A stretch of 64,000 nt of DNA from Chitinophagaceae bacterium (GCA_024707305.1 JANPZZ010000004.1:62001-126000), one strand, 5' to 3'; counted from the first letter of the stretch, positions 1-8,560 are shown. A program made the numbers and translations. Notes: generated by a model not told the origin, from the sequence alone.

Positions 1-681
1 CATGAGATGAAGCAGTTGTATGCGCGCGGTATCCAACGCCTGGCGCAGGCGCCATTGTTTATTGATGACTCCGCAGCACTCAACATTTTTGAATTGCGCG
101 CGAAATGCCGCCGATTGAAAAACAAACATAATATCGGCATGATCATCATCGACTACCTGCAATTGATGAGTGGTGGTGGTGAAAACAGAAACTCAAACCG
201 TGAACAGGAGATTAGCAACATTTCGCGCAACCTGAAAGGTCTTGCAAAAGAATTGAACGTGCCGATCATCGCACTGTCGCAGTTGAGTCGTGCGGTAGAA
301 CAAAGGGGCGCAAAAGAAGGAAGCCGCGTACCGCAGTTGAGTGACCTTCGTGAATCGGGTGCGATTGAACAGGATGCCGACATGGTAATGTTCCTGTATC
401 GTCCGGATTATTATGAAATGAATCAGAATGCGGAAGGTGAGAATGTAAAAGGATTGACTGAGGTTAAAATTGCAAAACACCGTAACGGTTCGCTCGATAC
501 AGTAAAATTGAAAGCCTTACTCCACATTCAAAAATTCACAAACTGGGATGAGGATCCATATAGTGGCGTAGGATTGCCTTCGGGTGGATGGAGACCGGTT
601 GATGAAGGCGGTGGAGAAAAGCTGTACATACAAACGGGCAGCAAAATGAATGATATTCCTGACGATGAGGATCCGTTTTAA
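1..681 (+). CDS. dnaB: Replicative DNA helicase DnaB, C-terminal part (cut by window start)
   Basis: This is the hexameric helicase that unwinds DNA at the replication fork. Only the C-terminal RecA-like ATPase part is inside the window, and the frame is open through base 1. Visible motifs are the Walker B strand IIIDYLQLM, the sensor-like SQLSRAVEQR, the segment LRESGAIEQDADMVMFLYR and the KHRNG element near the end, all typical of DnaB. The acidic tail ends DEDPF. The ATG at base 7 is internal, not a start. A strong hairpin terminator follows the stop. Identity is certain; the N-terminal domain cannot be seen. Confidence 0.96.
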   Translation, partial: HEMKQLYARGIQRLAQAPLFIDDSAALNIFELRAKCRRLKNKHNIGMIIIDYLQLMSGGGENRNSNREQEISNISRNLKGLAKELNVPIIALSQLSRAVEQRGAKEGSRVPQLSDLRESGAIEQDADMVMFLYRPDYYEMNQNAEGENVKGLTEVKIAKHRNGSLDTVKLKALLHIQKFTNWDEDPYSGVGLPSGGWRPVDEGGGEKLYIQTGSKMNDIPDDEDPF

Positions 682-688
682 TTAAATC

Positions 689-710
689 GGCAACAGCCCG
701 TTGCCTTTTT
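689..710 (+). terminator. Rho-independent terminator after dnaB
   Basis: A 6-bp stem GGCAAC/GTTGCC with a 5-nt loop is followed by TTTTT. It lies 8 bases after the dnaB stop, so rsmE is likely transcribed separately or by read-through. Confidence 0.8.
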
Positions 711-768
711 CGAAAAATCAAAGGCTATCAACTCTTTTTTTCATCCATTCACAGTTCCTGCTCCGGCG

Positions 769-1440
769 ATGTTAACGCTGGATGAAAACAGCTCCCGCCA
801 TATTGCGCAGGTGCTGCGTATGCAGGCGGGCGAACGTTTGCAATTAACAAACGGTGAAGGTGTATTGCTGACAGCAGTAATCACCGACGCGCATAAAAAA
901 CATTGCCAGGTTCGCATTGAAGAAACCCAAACCTTTCCTGTAGCGGCACGGCAATTAACACTTTGTGTATCTCTTTTAAAAAATGCGGCGCGCATTGAAT
1001 GGTTGTTGGAAAAAGCAACCGAGATGGGCGTGCACCGTATTGTTCCACTCTTAACTCATCGCACCGTTCGGGAGAAATTCAGAATGGACCGTATGCAGGG
1101 AATTCTGACCAGTGCTATGTTGCAGTCGCAACAATGCTGGCTGCCTCAACTGAAAGAACCCGTAGTATTTGAAGATCTCTTTAATCAGCCTTATATCAAA
1201 TCTATTCCGCATCGTTTTATCGCTCATTGTATACCTGGTGGAAGAGAAGAATGGATTCATCAATCGCTAGCCGAAAAAGCGGAAGCTATGATTTTGATTG
1301 GCCCCGAAGGCGATTTTACACCCGGTGAAATAAAAGAAGCAATTGCACAGGGGTGTAAAGCCGTTGCACTGGGTCCTAACAGACTACGTACCGAAACAGC
1401 AGCCATGGCGGCGGTTGCCGGATACTATCTGCATAGTTAA
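769..1440 (+). CDS. rsmE: 16S rRNA (uracil(1498)-N(3))-methyltransferase RsmE
   Basis: SPOUT-class methyltransferase that methylates U1498 of 16S rRNA with S-adenosylmethionine. The C-terminal knot motifs are clear: LIGPEGDFTPGEI and ALGPNRLRTETAA. The N-terminal PUA-like part is seen as SRHIAQVLRMQAGERLQL. The ATG at 769 gives 223 residues, but the in-frame sequence just before it (FFHPFTVPAPA) looks like the family's usual N-terminus. No ATG, GTG or TTG lies in that frame after the dnaB stop at 681. The true start may therefore be a non-standard codon such as ATC at 727, or a base may be wrong here. It reads in the same frame as dnaB. Confidence 0.93.
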   Translation: MLTLDENSSRHIAQVLRMQAGERLQLTNGEGVLLTAVITDAHKKHCQVRIEETQTFPVAARQLTLCVSLLKNAARIEWLLEKATEMGVHRIVPLLTHRTVREKFRMDRMQGILTSAMLQSQQCWLPQLKEPVVFEDLFNQPYIKSIPHRFIAHCIPGGREEWIHQSLAEKAEAMILIGPEGDFTPGEIKEAIAQGCKAVALGPNRLRTETAAMAAVAGYYLHS

Positions 1441-1475
1441 TTACCTGACTAAATTATTTCGAAAAAAATAATAGA

Positions 1476-2522
1476 CTAGCCGTGAGTGGGTAGATCCTGG
1501 CAAATTTGTTTTACAATGCCAGGCCCAACGTAAATGAATCCGGTCCATACCTGCACAAGACTTGCACCGCTATGTAATTTCTCGCGTGCATCGTCGCCCG
1601 TGAATATTCCTCCCGAAGCTATGACCGGAATCTGTGTGCCTGCACGACCCTGGATATAACGCACAACTTCTGTTGATCTGTTTTTAACCGGGGCACCGCT
1701 GAGTCCACCAGCACCTATTGCTTCAATGGTGGATGCAGGTGTTTGTAGATTCTCTCTGCTTATGGTAGTGTTTGTTGCAACAAGTCCATCCAGTTTTATT
1801 TCCAGCGCCAGGTCAATCACATCATCAATCTCCGCTTTATTCAGGTCGGGTGCAATTTTTAGCAGGATGGGTTTGGGTTGGGCTTTTCCATTGTTGATCA
1901 TCTGCAGGTGCATCAGAATTTTGCGAAGCGATTCTTTTTCCTGCAGTGCACGTAGTCCCGGTGTGTTGGGTGAACTTACGTTTACCACAAAATAATCCAC
2001 CCAGGGATGCAGTTCCTTAAAACAGATTTCATAATCCTTCCAGGCATCTTCGTTGGCAGTAATTTTATTTTTACCGATGTTTCCGCCGACAACAATGCCC
2101 GGATTTTTATTTGACGCACGCCATTTTTTCAAACGATTTACAACCGTGGCTACACCATCGTTGTTAAAACCCATGCGATTGATGAGCGCCTGATCGGATG
2201 GCAAACGAAATAAACGGGGCTTATCATTTCCTGCCTGCGGAAGGGGTGTTACTGTTCCAATTTCAACATATCCAAAACCCAGGGCTTCCAGTTCACGCAG
2301 GTAGCGGGCATTTTTATCAAAGCCAGCTCCGAGCCCAACCGGATTCCGGAACGTTAATCCCAGGAAGGTGGTGGAAAGGCCTGAACGATTGGGCGTGAAA
2401 CTCTTTTTGATCATCCACCGGAAAGGAGGGACGGCGCAAAGTAGTTTCAGCATATTCATAGAGAAATAATGCACCGACTCGGGTGGAAACAGGAATAAAA
2501 TCTTACGCAGGAAAGAATACAT
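1476..2522 (-). CDS. pyrD: Dihydroorotate dehydrogenase (quinone), class 2
   Basis: Oxidises dihydroorotate to orotate in pyrimidine synthesis, passing electrons to the membrane quinone through FMN. The 348-residue length and the N-terminal amphipathic extension (about residues 1-45) before the barrel are class 2 traits. Seen motifs include NPVGLGAGFDKNA, the substrate loop INRMGFNNDG and VVNVSSPNTPGLRALQ, which carries the class 2 catalytic serine. The C-terminal phosphate-binding part reads VIASGGIFTGDDA. It starts 8 bases after the stop of a secreted protein gene on the same strand, so they are probably cotranscribed. Another pyrimidine gene, a dihydroorotase, lies at 19.9 kb but is not linked. 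Confidence 0.96.
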   Translation of the reverse strand: MYSFLRKILFLFPPESVHYFSMNMLKLLCAVPPFRWMIKKSFTPNRSGLSTTFLGLTFRNPVGLGAGFDKNARYLRELEALGFGYVEIGTVTPLPQAGNDKPRLFRLPSDQALINRMGFNNDGVATVVNRLKKWRASNKNPGIVVGGNIGKNKITANEDAWKDYEICFKELHPWVDYFVVNVSSPNTPGLRALQEKESLRKILMHLQMINNGKAQPKPILLKIAPDLNKAEIDDVIDLALEIKLDGLVATNTTISRENLQTPASTIEAIGAGGLSGAPVKNRSTEVVRYIQGRAGTQIPVIASGGIFTGDDAREKLHSGASLVQVWTGFIYVGPGIVKQICQDLPTHG

Positions 2523-2530
2523 GCAGCGAA

Positions 2531-3115
2531 TTATTTATAGAGGGCCAGTTTTTCCAGCAATTTGTCGCCAAATAGTATGCCGGTAAGCGGGCTGTCAATT
2601 TCAAAGTTGAGAAATGTCCATTCCGGAGAAATATCGTCGCGGATACCGATCATGGCAGCGTGACTACGCAGTTTAAATTCTTTCTTTTCCGCATTGTACG
2701 ACACATTGTCTTCGCCATAGAGCGATTGATAAATCTCCTTCAATTGCATTAGCTCGGTCTCATCTTCTGTAGCATTCTCACCCACGAGTTGCAAATAGAT
2801 ATTCAACGTATAAGCAATCTTGGTATAACTTCCTTTTTCATGTTGAAAAACCGGAAATATCGTATCAATCCGCAGGCTGTCAATCCTTATCTTAGCCTCT
2901 TCCTCGTCCTGCGAACCAAGTAATTCTTTTTTCATCTCTTCCCGCGTAACGATCGTAAACAGGCGTGGATAGGTAAGGTCTAACGCCGCATCCACGTCCA
3001 GATTTTCAGTAAACTCGAGAAAACGCTGTAGCCGAGCTGTCAGCGACGTATCAGTCTGCGCATTACCTGATAACACACTCAGCAACAACAGGAACAACCC
3101 GGTTTTTTTCAACAT
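2531..3115 (-). CDS. Secreted or periplasmic protein of unknown function
   Basis: I do not recognise this family. The ATG at 3115 is chosen because it is followed at once by a signal peptide (KKTGLFLLLLSVLSGNAQT); a longer frame upstream would bury it. The mature part of about 175 residues is acidic and mixed alpha/beta, beginning with a helix-like FLEFTENLDVDAALDLTYP. That resembles proteins of the NTF2/SnoaL-like fold, but this is only an impression. It has no membrane segment after the signal peptide. It lies immediately upstream of pyrD on the same strand. Confidence 0.75.
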   Translation of the reverse strand: MLKKTGLFLLLLSVLSGNAQTDTSLTARLQRFLEFTENLDVDAALDLTYPRLFTIVTREEMKKELLGSQDEEEAKIRIDSLRIDTIFPVFQHEKGSYTKIAYTLNIYLQLVGENATEDETELMQLKEIYQSLYGEDNVSYNAEKKEFKLRSHAAMIGIRDDISPEWTFLNFEIDSPLTGILFGDKLLEKLALYK

Positions 3116-3283
3116 AACTCTCTGTAAATAATTAATACTGGAAAAATTTCCGCGGCAAAGATATATCCGTAAATTTGAACTAGAAAGTTGCATAAACAAC
3201 TACTGTGGATTTTTGTTATTTATTGCCGGGTTTCACTGGTAGTAATGACTGATAACTGAATTATTAAAATACAAATATCTATT

Positions 3284-4462
3284 ATGCAGGATGCATATAT
3301 CGTTGCGGGGTTCAGAACCGCTGTAGGTAAAGCAAAGAGGGGTGGTTTTCGCTTTTATCGCCCCGACGATCTTGCCATTAATGTAATTAAAGGACTGATG
3401 GCTTCCGTTCCTCAACTGGAAACAAAACGTGTGGATGATGTTATTGTAGGTAATGCAGTGCCGGAAGCGGAGCAAGGTCTGCAGGTGGGGCGTATTATTG
3501 CCGCACGTGCATTGGGTCATGAAGTGCCGGGTGTAACTGTAAACCGTTATTGTGCTTCGGGCCTTGAAACAATTGCGATGGCAACAGCCAAAATTCAGAC
3601 GGGTCAGGCGGAATGTATTATTGCAGGGGGCGTGGAAAGTATGAGTATGGTGCCTACAGCAGGATGGAAAACGGTTCCTTCTTTCTCCATTGCATCAGAA
3701 GAGCCTGACTATTATCTGGGAATGGGCTTAACTGCAGAAGCGGTTGCAAAAGAATATTCGGTGAGCCGTGAAGACCAGGACCTGTTCTCCTATAATTCGC
3801 ATCAGAAAGCCATCAACGCGATCAAGAATGGTTATTTCAAATCTGGTATCCTTCCTATTGAAGTTGAGCAGGTATATCTTGATGAAAAAGGGAAGAAACA
3901 AAAACGCAGCTATACAGTTGATACGGACGAAGGGCCACGAGCAGATACATCGGTAGAAGCATTGGCGAAGCTGAAACCGGTTTTCGCTGCAGGAGGCGTT
4001 GTGACTGCGGGCAACTCATCTCAAACTTCGGATGGTGCTGCATTTGTGATTGTAATGAGTGGTAAGATGATGAAGGAGCTGGGTTTGCAACCCATCGGAA
4101 GACTGGTGGCCTGTGCGTCTGCTGGTGTGGATCCGCGACTGATGGGTATTGGTCCGGTAGCAGCTATACCTAAAGCGATCAAACAAGCGGGTATGAACCT
4201 GGCGGATATCGATCTGATTGAATTGAATGAAGCATTCGCTTCGCAGTCGCTTGCGGTTATCCGCGAAGCAGGCCTGGATCCGGATAAAGTGAATATTAAT
4301 GGTGGTGCCATTGCACTTGGTCACCCGCTGGGATGTACGGGTTGCAAACTCACCATACAGGTGTTGAATGATATGAAACGTCTCAATAAAAAGTACGGGA
4401 TGGTTTCAGCCTGCGTTGGCGGTGGCCAGGGTATTGCGGGTATTATTGAGAATTTGCAATAG
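3284..4462 (+). CDS. Acetyl-CoA C-acyltransferase (thiolase)
   Basis: Thiolase of the degradative type: cleaves 3-ketoacyl-CoA with CoA in beta-oxidation, or works on acetoacetyl-CoA. The 392 residues match the family. The acylated cysteine is in VNRYCASGLETI (about residue 89). The histidine of NGGAIALGHPLGCTG and the second cysteine of SACVGGGQG complete the active site. No other beta-oxidation gene is adjacent, so it appears to be a single transcription unit closed by a terminator. Whether it is FadA-like or an acetyl-CoA acetyltransferase cannot be settled from the sequence alone. Confidence 0.95.
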   Translation: MQDAYIVAGFRTAVGKAKRGGFRFYRPDDLAINVIKGLMASVPQLETKRVDDVIVGNAVPEAEQGLQVGRIIAARALGHEVPGVTVNRYCASGLETIAMATAKIQTGQAECIIAGGVESMSMVPTAGWKTVPSFSIASEEPDYYLGMGLTAEAVAKEYSVSREDQDLFSYNSHQKAINAIKNGYFKSGILPIEVEQVYLDEKGKKQKRSYTVDTDEGPRADTSVEALAKLKPVFAAGGVVTAGNSSQTSDGAAFVIVMSGKMMKELGLQPIGRLVACASAGVDPRLMGIGPVAAIPKAIKQAGMNLADIDLIELNEAFASQSLAVIREAGLDPDKVNINGGAIALGHPLGCTGCKLTIQVLNDMKRLNKKYGMVSACVGGGQGIAGIIENLQ

Positions 4463-4484
4463 ACCTGATACCTCACTTATTATT

Positions 4485-4518
4485 AAACCCACGGAGCAGT
4501 AGCTTTTGTGGGTTTTTT
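4485..4518 (+). terminator. Rho-independent terminator after the thiolase gene
   Basis: An 8-bp stem AAACCCAC/GTGGGTTT with a 15-nt loop is followed by a T tract. It lies 22 bases after the thiolase stop. Confidence 0.75.
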
Positions 4519-4606
4519 GGTTTTTAGCAGGAACATAATTGAAACATATCGGGTAATTGCATCCATAATGTGTTGATATTCACTTAAGTATGCTCATTTT
4601 ATAATT

Positions 4607-4699
4607 ATTCGCCGCCAAAAATAGGAAAAAACGCCAATTTTGGCGGCGAATATATTTTTATTTGCGTCCAAAATCGACAAAAAATGCGACTTTTGGCGT
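4607..4699. repeat. Inverted and repeated TTTTGGCG motifs upstream of the AAA ATPase gene
   Basis: A perfect 14-bp inverted repeat has arms at 4607-4620 (ATTCGCCGCCAAAA) and 4638-4651, separated by 17 bases. The inner part ACGCCAATTTTGGCG is itself nearly palindromic. A looser pair follows: GCGTCCAAAATCGAC near 4664 and GACTTTTGGCGT near 4688. In total the core TTTTGGCG or its complement occurs about five times, some imperfectly, within 93 bases just before the ATPase start. It could be an operator, a recombination site or a hairpin in the leader RNA. Confidence 0.7.
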
Positions 4700-4713
4700 G
4701 AAATACAGTCGCA

Positions 4714-6144
4714 ATGAAGATAATTGGTCGTGTTCATGAACAAAAGCAATTAGCCGCCAGGTTGGCATCAAATGAGCCGGAACTGATAGCGATTTACGGT
4801 CGAAGACGTGTAGGTAAAACCTATCTGGTGCGAACGATGTTGGCAGACAACATTGTATTTGAATTTACGGGGATTCATAAAGCCACTAAAGACACCCAAC
4901 TGGAAAACTTCAGACAGACTCTCCAGATAGCGACACGGAATCCGATAGCCCTGGCAATACCAAAAAATTGGTTACAAGCTTTTGTAATGCTTGAGTCTTT
5001 TCTTAATAGTCTACCCACTGAAAAACCGGCTGTAGTATTTTTTGATGAATTTCCCTGGATTGAAACGCGCAAAGGTGGTTTCCTCCAGGCATTCGATCAT
5101 TGGTGGAATGCTCACGGATCTAAAAAGTCACACTTGAAAGTCGTGATCTGCGGTTCTGCCGCATCATGGATGATTGACAAAATAATCAATGACAGAGGTG
5201 GGTTACATAACAGAGTCACACAGTCAATTCGACTTCTTCCGTTCACGCTAGGAGAAACACGTGCATACCTGCAAAGCAAAGGAATAGTGCTGGACACCTA
5301 TAGCGAACTACAATTATACATGGCTATAGGCGGGATCCCTTTTTATCTAAGAAATATTAATCCGGGCGAAAGTGTGGCGCAAATAATTGATCGCATTTGT
5401 TTCGAAAAAGACGGACCACTCCAAAAAGAATTCAATAACCTTTTCAGTTCACTTTTCGCTGACGCTGATAATCATGAGAAAATAATCCGTGCACTGGCAA
5501 AAAAGGGAAAGGGGTTAACAAGAAACGAAATAATTGACGAGTGTGGTTTCACGAGCGGCGGAAACACGACAAAGTTATTGAAGGAATTAGAGGAATCTGG
5601 CTTTATACAGCCCTACTCAGCTTTTGAAAAAACTACTCATGACGCCATTTACAAATTAACCGATGAGTATTCATTGTTCTATATAAAATTCATTGAATCA
5701 TCAAGAGATACAGCTAAAGGTGCCTGGCTGCGTCAATTTGGTTCACTCACATATAACATATGGAGTGGCTTTGCATTTGAATCGGTTTGTCAAAAACATG
5801 AGTTGCAAATTCGTCGAAAATTGGGTATCGAAGGTGTATTAACGCACGTATCAACCTGGCGAACTATGCCACATAAAGGGCAGCACGGCACGCAGATTGA
5901 TATGCTATTAGACCGAAATGACAGGAGCATCAATTTATGCGAGATAAAATTCTGTATTCAGGAATTCATAATCGATAAAAAATATGCTGCTGAACTCGAT
6001 AACAAAGTAAATCTATTCCGCACGGAAACGGGGACACGAAAAACGATATTCCCAACGATGGTTACAACCTATGGTTGTAGAAAAAATGAGCATTATCTGG
6101 GACGAATCCAGGCGGAAATAGTTATGGATGATCTTTTTACGTAA
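4714..6144 (+). CDS. AAA-type ATPase with DUF234/PD-(D/E)XK-like C-terminal domain
   Basis: Belongs to the archaeal-type ATPase family found sporadically in bacteria and archaea; its cellular role is not established. The N-terminal ATPase has Walker A in AIYGRRRVGKTYL (about residue 30) and a Walker B-like segment AVVFFDEFPW (about residue 107). A winged-helix-like region follows around residues 255-320. The C-terminal domain has D...EIK spacing in QIDMLLDRNDRSINLCEIKF, the signature of the PD-(D/E)XK nuclease-like fold. The gene stands alone between the thiolase terminator and a promoter for the next gene. It is preceded by an unusual repeat array. Its isolation and family distribution suggest horizontal transfer. 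Confidence 0.88.
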   Translation: MKIIGRVHEQKQLAARLASNEPELIAIYGRRRVGKTYLVRTMLADNIVFEFTGIHKATKDTQLENFRQTLQIATRNPIALAIPKNWLQAFVMLESFLNSLPTEKPAVVFFDEFPWIETRKGGFLQAFDHWWNAHGSKKSHLKVVICGSAASWMIDKIINDRGGLHNRVTQSIRLLPFTLGETRAYLQSKGIVLDTYSELQLYMAIGGIPFYLRNINPGESVAQIIDRICFEKDGPLQKEFNNLFSSLFADADNHEKIIRALAKKGKGLTRNEIIDECGFTSGGNTTKLLKELEESGFIQPYSAFEKTTHDAIYKLTDEYSLFYIKFIESSRDTAKGAWLRQFGSLTYNIWSGFAFESVCQKHELQIRRKLGIEGVLTHVSTWRTMPHKGQHGTQIDMLLDRNDRSINLCEIKFCIQEFIIDKKYAAELDNKVNLFRTETGTRKTIFPTMVTTYGCRKNEHYLGRIQAEIVMDDLFT

Positions 6145-6226
6145 AAAAATCAAGAGAACCTGATTTACAGATACAGGTCGTCCATTTTCATCCCCACCAC
6201 AGGGGGAAAAACGTCACAAGCGGCGG

Positions 6227-6257
6227 TTGATTGCGACAACAGGGTTGAGTAATTTTG
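6227..6257 (+). promoter_or_regulatory. Bacteroidota-type promoter before the GlxA-like regulator
   Basis: TTG at 6227-6229 and TAATTTTG at 6250-6257, with 20 bases between them, fit the Bacteroidota consensus TTG-N17-23-TAnnTTTG. The likely transcript starts near 6263, which favours the ATG at 6284 over the TTG at 6227 as the start codon. Confidence 0.6.
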
Positions 6258-6283
6258 AAAAAAAATCAAAACAACCCGCTGTT

Positions 6284-7261
6284 ATGAAACATGTTTCCAT
6301 TCTTATACCGGTTGGCGATACCAGCTTTAGCAATCTTGAAGCAACCTATAAAATGTTTTCGATGGCGAATGACCATCTGGTGAAGGCAGGAGAACAGCCG
6401 GCATTTAAAGTGCAGATGGTGGGCCTGAAAAGCGACGCTCTCGTGAGTGCAGGTAAATTTAGTGTGCAGCCTGATATTACTATCGATGAACTTGATAACA
6501 CCGACCTGATCGTAATTCCTGCGATACATGGAAATTACAGTAATGTTGTAAACAGCAACATTGAATTTGCTCCATGGATTGTTAAGCAATACAAAGCTGG
6601 TGCTGAGGTGGCTAGTTTGTGTATCGGCGCATTTTTGTTGGCGAGCACGGGCTTGCTGGAAGGTCGTCATTGTGCAACACACTGGCTGGCGGCGCAGGAA
6701 TTCAGGCAGATGTTTCCTATGGTAAATCTGGTGGATGATAAAATTATTACCGACGAATCGGGAATCTACACCAGTGGCGGCGCATATTCATCATTAAATC
6801 TCAATTTATATTTAATAGAAAAATATGTTGGGCGGGAGATGGCGGTATTACATTCAAAGATTTTTGAAATAGATATTGAACGCGATAGCCAGTCGCCATT
6901 TATTATTTTCCGTGGACAACGTGATCACGGTGATGCAGAAGTACAACGTGCGCAGGATTTTATTGAAAATCAGTTTGCAGAAAAAATTTCAGTAGATGCA
7001 CTCTGCAGTTTGCTCGCCCTCGGACGTCGCACTTTTGAACGACGTTTCAAAAAAGCCACTGGCAATACTATTGTGGAATATGTACAGCGCGTGCGCGTGG
7101 AAGCTGCAAAAAAGCTTTTGGAAAAAGGCCGGAAGAATGTAAGTGAAGTGATGTATGAAGTTGGCTACAGCGATCCCACAGCATTCAGGGAAGTGTTTAG
7201 AAATTATGCAGGTCTTACACCACTTGAATACAGATCGAAGTTTGCATTGGTAGCGGCATGA
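6284..7261 (+). CDS. GlxA-type AraC family transcriptional regulator with DJ-1/PfpI-like domain
   Basis: Predicted DNA-binding regulator. The N-terminal part (about residues 1-190) is a glutamine-amidotransferase-like DJ-1/PfpI domain with the nucleophile-elbow-like ASLCIGAFLLASTG and CATHW. The C-terminal part (about 225-325) is an AraC helix-turn-helix pair: LCSLLALGRRTFERRFKKATG, then VSEVMYEVGYSDPTAFREVFRNYAGLTPLEYRSKF region. Members usually sense small molecules rather than act as enzymes. The start at 6284 is preferred because a promoter overlaps the longer frame. The target genes are unknown. The stop codon is inside the first unit of a tandem repeat. Confidence 0.9.
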   Translation: MKHVSILIPVGDTSFSNLEATYKMFSMANDHLVKAGEQPAFKVQMVGLKSDALVSAGKFSVQPDITIDELDNTDLIVIPAIHGNYSNVVNSNIEFAPWIVKQYKAGAEVASLCIGAFLLASTGLLEGRHCATHWLAAQEFRQMFPMVNLVDDKIITDESGIYTSGGAYSSLNLNLYLIEKYVGREMAVLHSKIFEIDIERDSQSPFIIFRGQRDHGDAEVQRAQDFIENQFAEKISVDALCSLLALGRRTFERRFKKATGNTIVEYVQRVRVEAAKKLLEKGRKNVSEVMYEVGYSDPTAFREVFRNYAGLTPLEYRSKFALVAA

Positions 7262-7446
7262 GAAGAAAATGTGCAGATGTGGAAATGAGGAAATGTGGAA
7301 ATGAGAAGAAAATGTGCAGATGTGGAAATGAGGAAATGTGGAAATGAGAAAACCTCCCGGAATATTTAGACTACCAACACTTCCACACATTACACATTTC
7401 CACATTTTCTCATTTCCACATTTTCTCTTTTCCACATTTTCTTACC
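7259..7446. repeat. Fold-back intergenic repeat (GTGGAAATGAGGAAAT family)
   Basis: Two direct 43-base copies (7259-7301 and 7302-7344) begin exactly at the stop codon TGA. They are built of TGTGGAAATGAGG-like units. From about 7384 to 7441 the complementary pyrimidine-rich arm CATTTCCACATTTTCTC repeats. Together they can fold into a long imperfect hairpin with a loop around 7346-7383. The next gene starts 9 bases after the right arm. Confidence 0.8.
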
Positions 7447-7454
7447 TTGCAGTA

Positions 7455-7817
7455 ATGTCAAAAGCGACTCTCGTCATCGGCGCATCTGCAAACCCATCCC
7501 GTTACAGCTACCTCGCTATAGAGCGGTTGCTGGCGAAAGGGCATCCTGTTGTCGCAATAGGGTTGAAGGCAGTAAAAGTGCATGGTATCCTCATTGAAAC
7601 GGAGAAGGTTCCTTTTGAGGGAATCGACACGGTTACAATGTACCTCGGCGCAGAACGGCAGCGCGAGTACTACGACTACATTCTTTCACTACATCCACGC
7701 CGCGTAATCTTCAATCCCGGCGCAGAGAATAGTGAGCTATCGGACCTGCTCGACAAAAACGGAATCAGCTGGATGGAAGCGTGTACCCTGGTAATGCTAA
7801 GCACACAGCAGTACTGA
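7455..7817 (+). CDS. CoA-binding domain protein (YccU-like)
   Basis: Small protein of 120 residues with a Rossmann-like CoA_binding_2 fold. The N-terminal strand and loop TLVIGASANPSRYSYLAIERLL and the later segment RVIFNPGAENSEL fit the family, which is related to the CoA-binding part of succinyl-CoA ligases but has no known catalytic role. The ATG at 7455 is chosen because the 39 in-frame codons before it are encoded by the low-complexity repeat and give a meaningless phenylalanine/histidine-rich peptide. Confidence 0.88.
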   Translation: MSKATLVIGASANPSRYSYLAIERLLAKGHPVVAIGLKAVKVHGILIETEKVPFEGIDTVTMYLGAERQREYYDYILSLHPRRVIFNPGAENSELSDLLDKNGISWMEACTLVMLSTQQY

Positions 7818-8003
7818 GAAACGCTTAAAACGCGAAATTTTACGAGCGGCTGCTACGTACTAGTCCCCGATTTTCCCTTTTACACATACAGATTTGTTGG
7901 GAAAAGTTAAAAAAAGTCGGAATCTTGTATTACGTACCCAAGAGAGAACCAGGCAACACACTGTTGCCGAACCAATAATCCATATTGTCCAAAAATATAT
8001 CCC

Positions 8004-8481
8004 ATGAAACGCCAACTGCTTTCAGGCCTGGCCCTGCTGTTCGTGCTATTGATGACTCACCAGTCATTTGCACAGTCGGTACAGGTGAATGAGCCTGACC
8101 TTAACAGACCTCATCTTTTTTCCGCATTACCTGCGGAACTCCCCGTTACTATAACTGATTTAGATGGATTGTTGTTGCCAGCAACTGCTGCCGGCCGCAA
8201 TGAAGATTTGATGAAAGGAGAAAAAGAAAGTTTCTTCACTTGTCGTTAACTACGTTTCCGCTACCTCAAAATATGAAAACCAGGTGCACAGTGTGGTACT
8301 GCGTTTAAAAGATTATCCCGGTGCTGCGCTGACCCTATCCTCATCCACCAACCCTGATGGTACGGTCGCATATGTTGGCCGTATCATCAGTTTTAAACAT
8401 GCAGATATGTATGAGCTGGTGAAGAAAGGTGAAAGCTATTTCTGGAAAAAGAGAAATTTTTATGACGTTGTAGCTGAATAA
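8004..8481 (+). CDS. Secreted protein of unknown function (frameshifted)
   Basis: The N-terminal part has a signal peptide (KRQLLSGLALLFVLLMTHQSFAQS) and stops at 8249. The rest continues in another frame to 8481, ending WKKRNFYDVVAE. Removing one A from the A5 run at 8221-8225 joins them into about 158 residues, reading MKGEKKVSSLVVNYVSATS across the joint. I do not recognise the family. The frameshift is more likely a sequence error than a true pseudogene, because other genes here show the same type of single-base homopolymer defect. Confidence 0.65.
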
Positions 8482-8542
8482 TTGATTGTTGTTGTTGTTT
8501 GTTGTTGTCCAATTGTTGTTTTTGTTGTTGTAAAGTTGTTGA
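8482..8542. repeat. TTG-rich microsatellite before the metallopeptidase gene
   Basis: Imperfect tandem TTG units (GATTGTTGTTGTTGTTTG and so on) fill nearly all the space between the stop at 8481 and the ATG at 8561. The tract lies in the expected promoter or leader position of the next gene. Confidence 0.8.
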
Positions 8543-8560
8543 TCATCCAATCCTCCTAAA

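Noticed and set aside
6227..6283. TTG start at 6227 for the GlxA-like gene
   Set aside because: It overlaps the -33 promoter element, and family similarity begins at MKHVSILIPVG (6284).
7338..7454. N-terminal extension of the CoA-binding gene and similar open frames at 24442-24693 and 48770-49015
   Set aside because: They are translations of low-complexity repeats, giving peptides of the HFHISSFPHFLIF type, with no signal peptide or family match.
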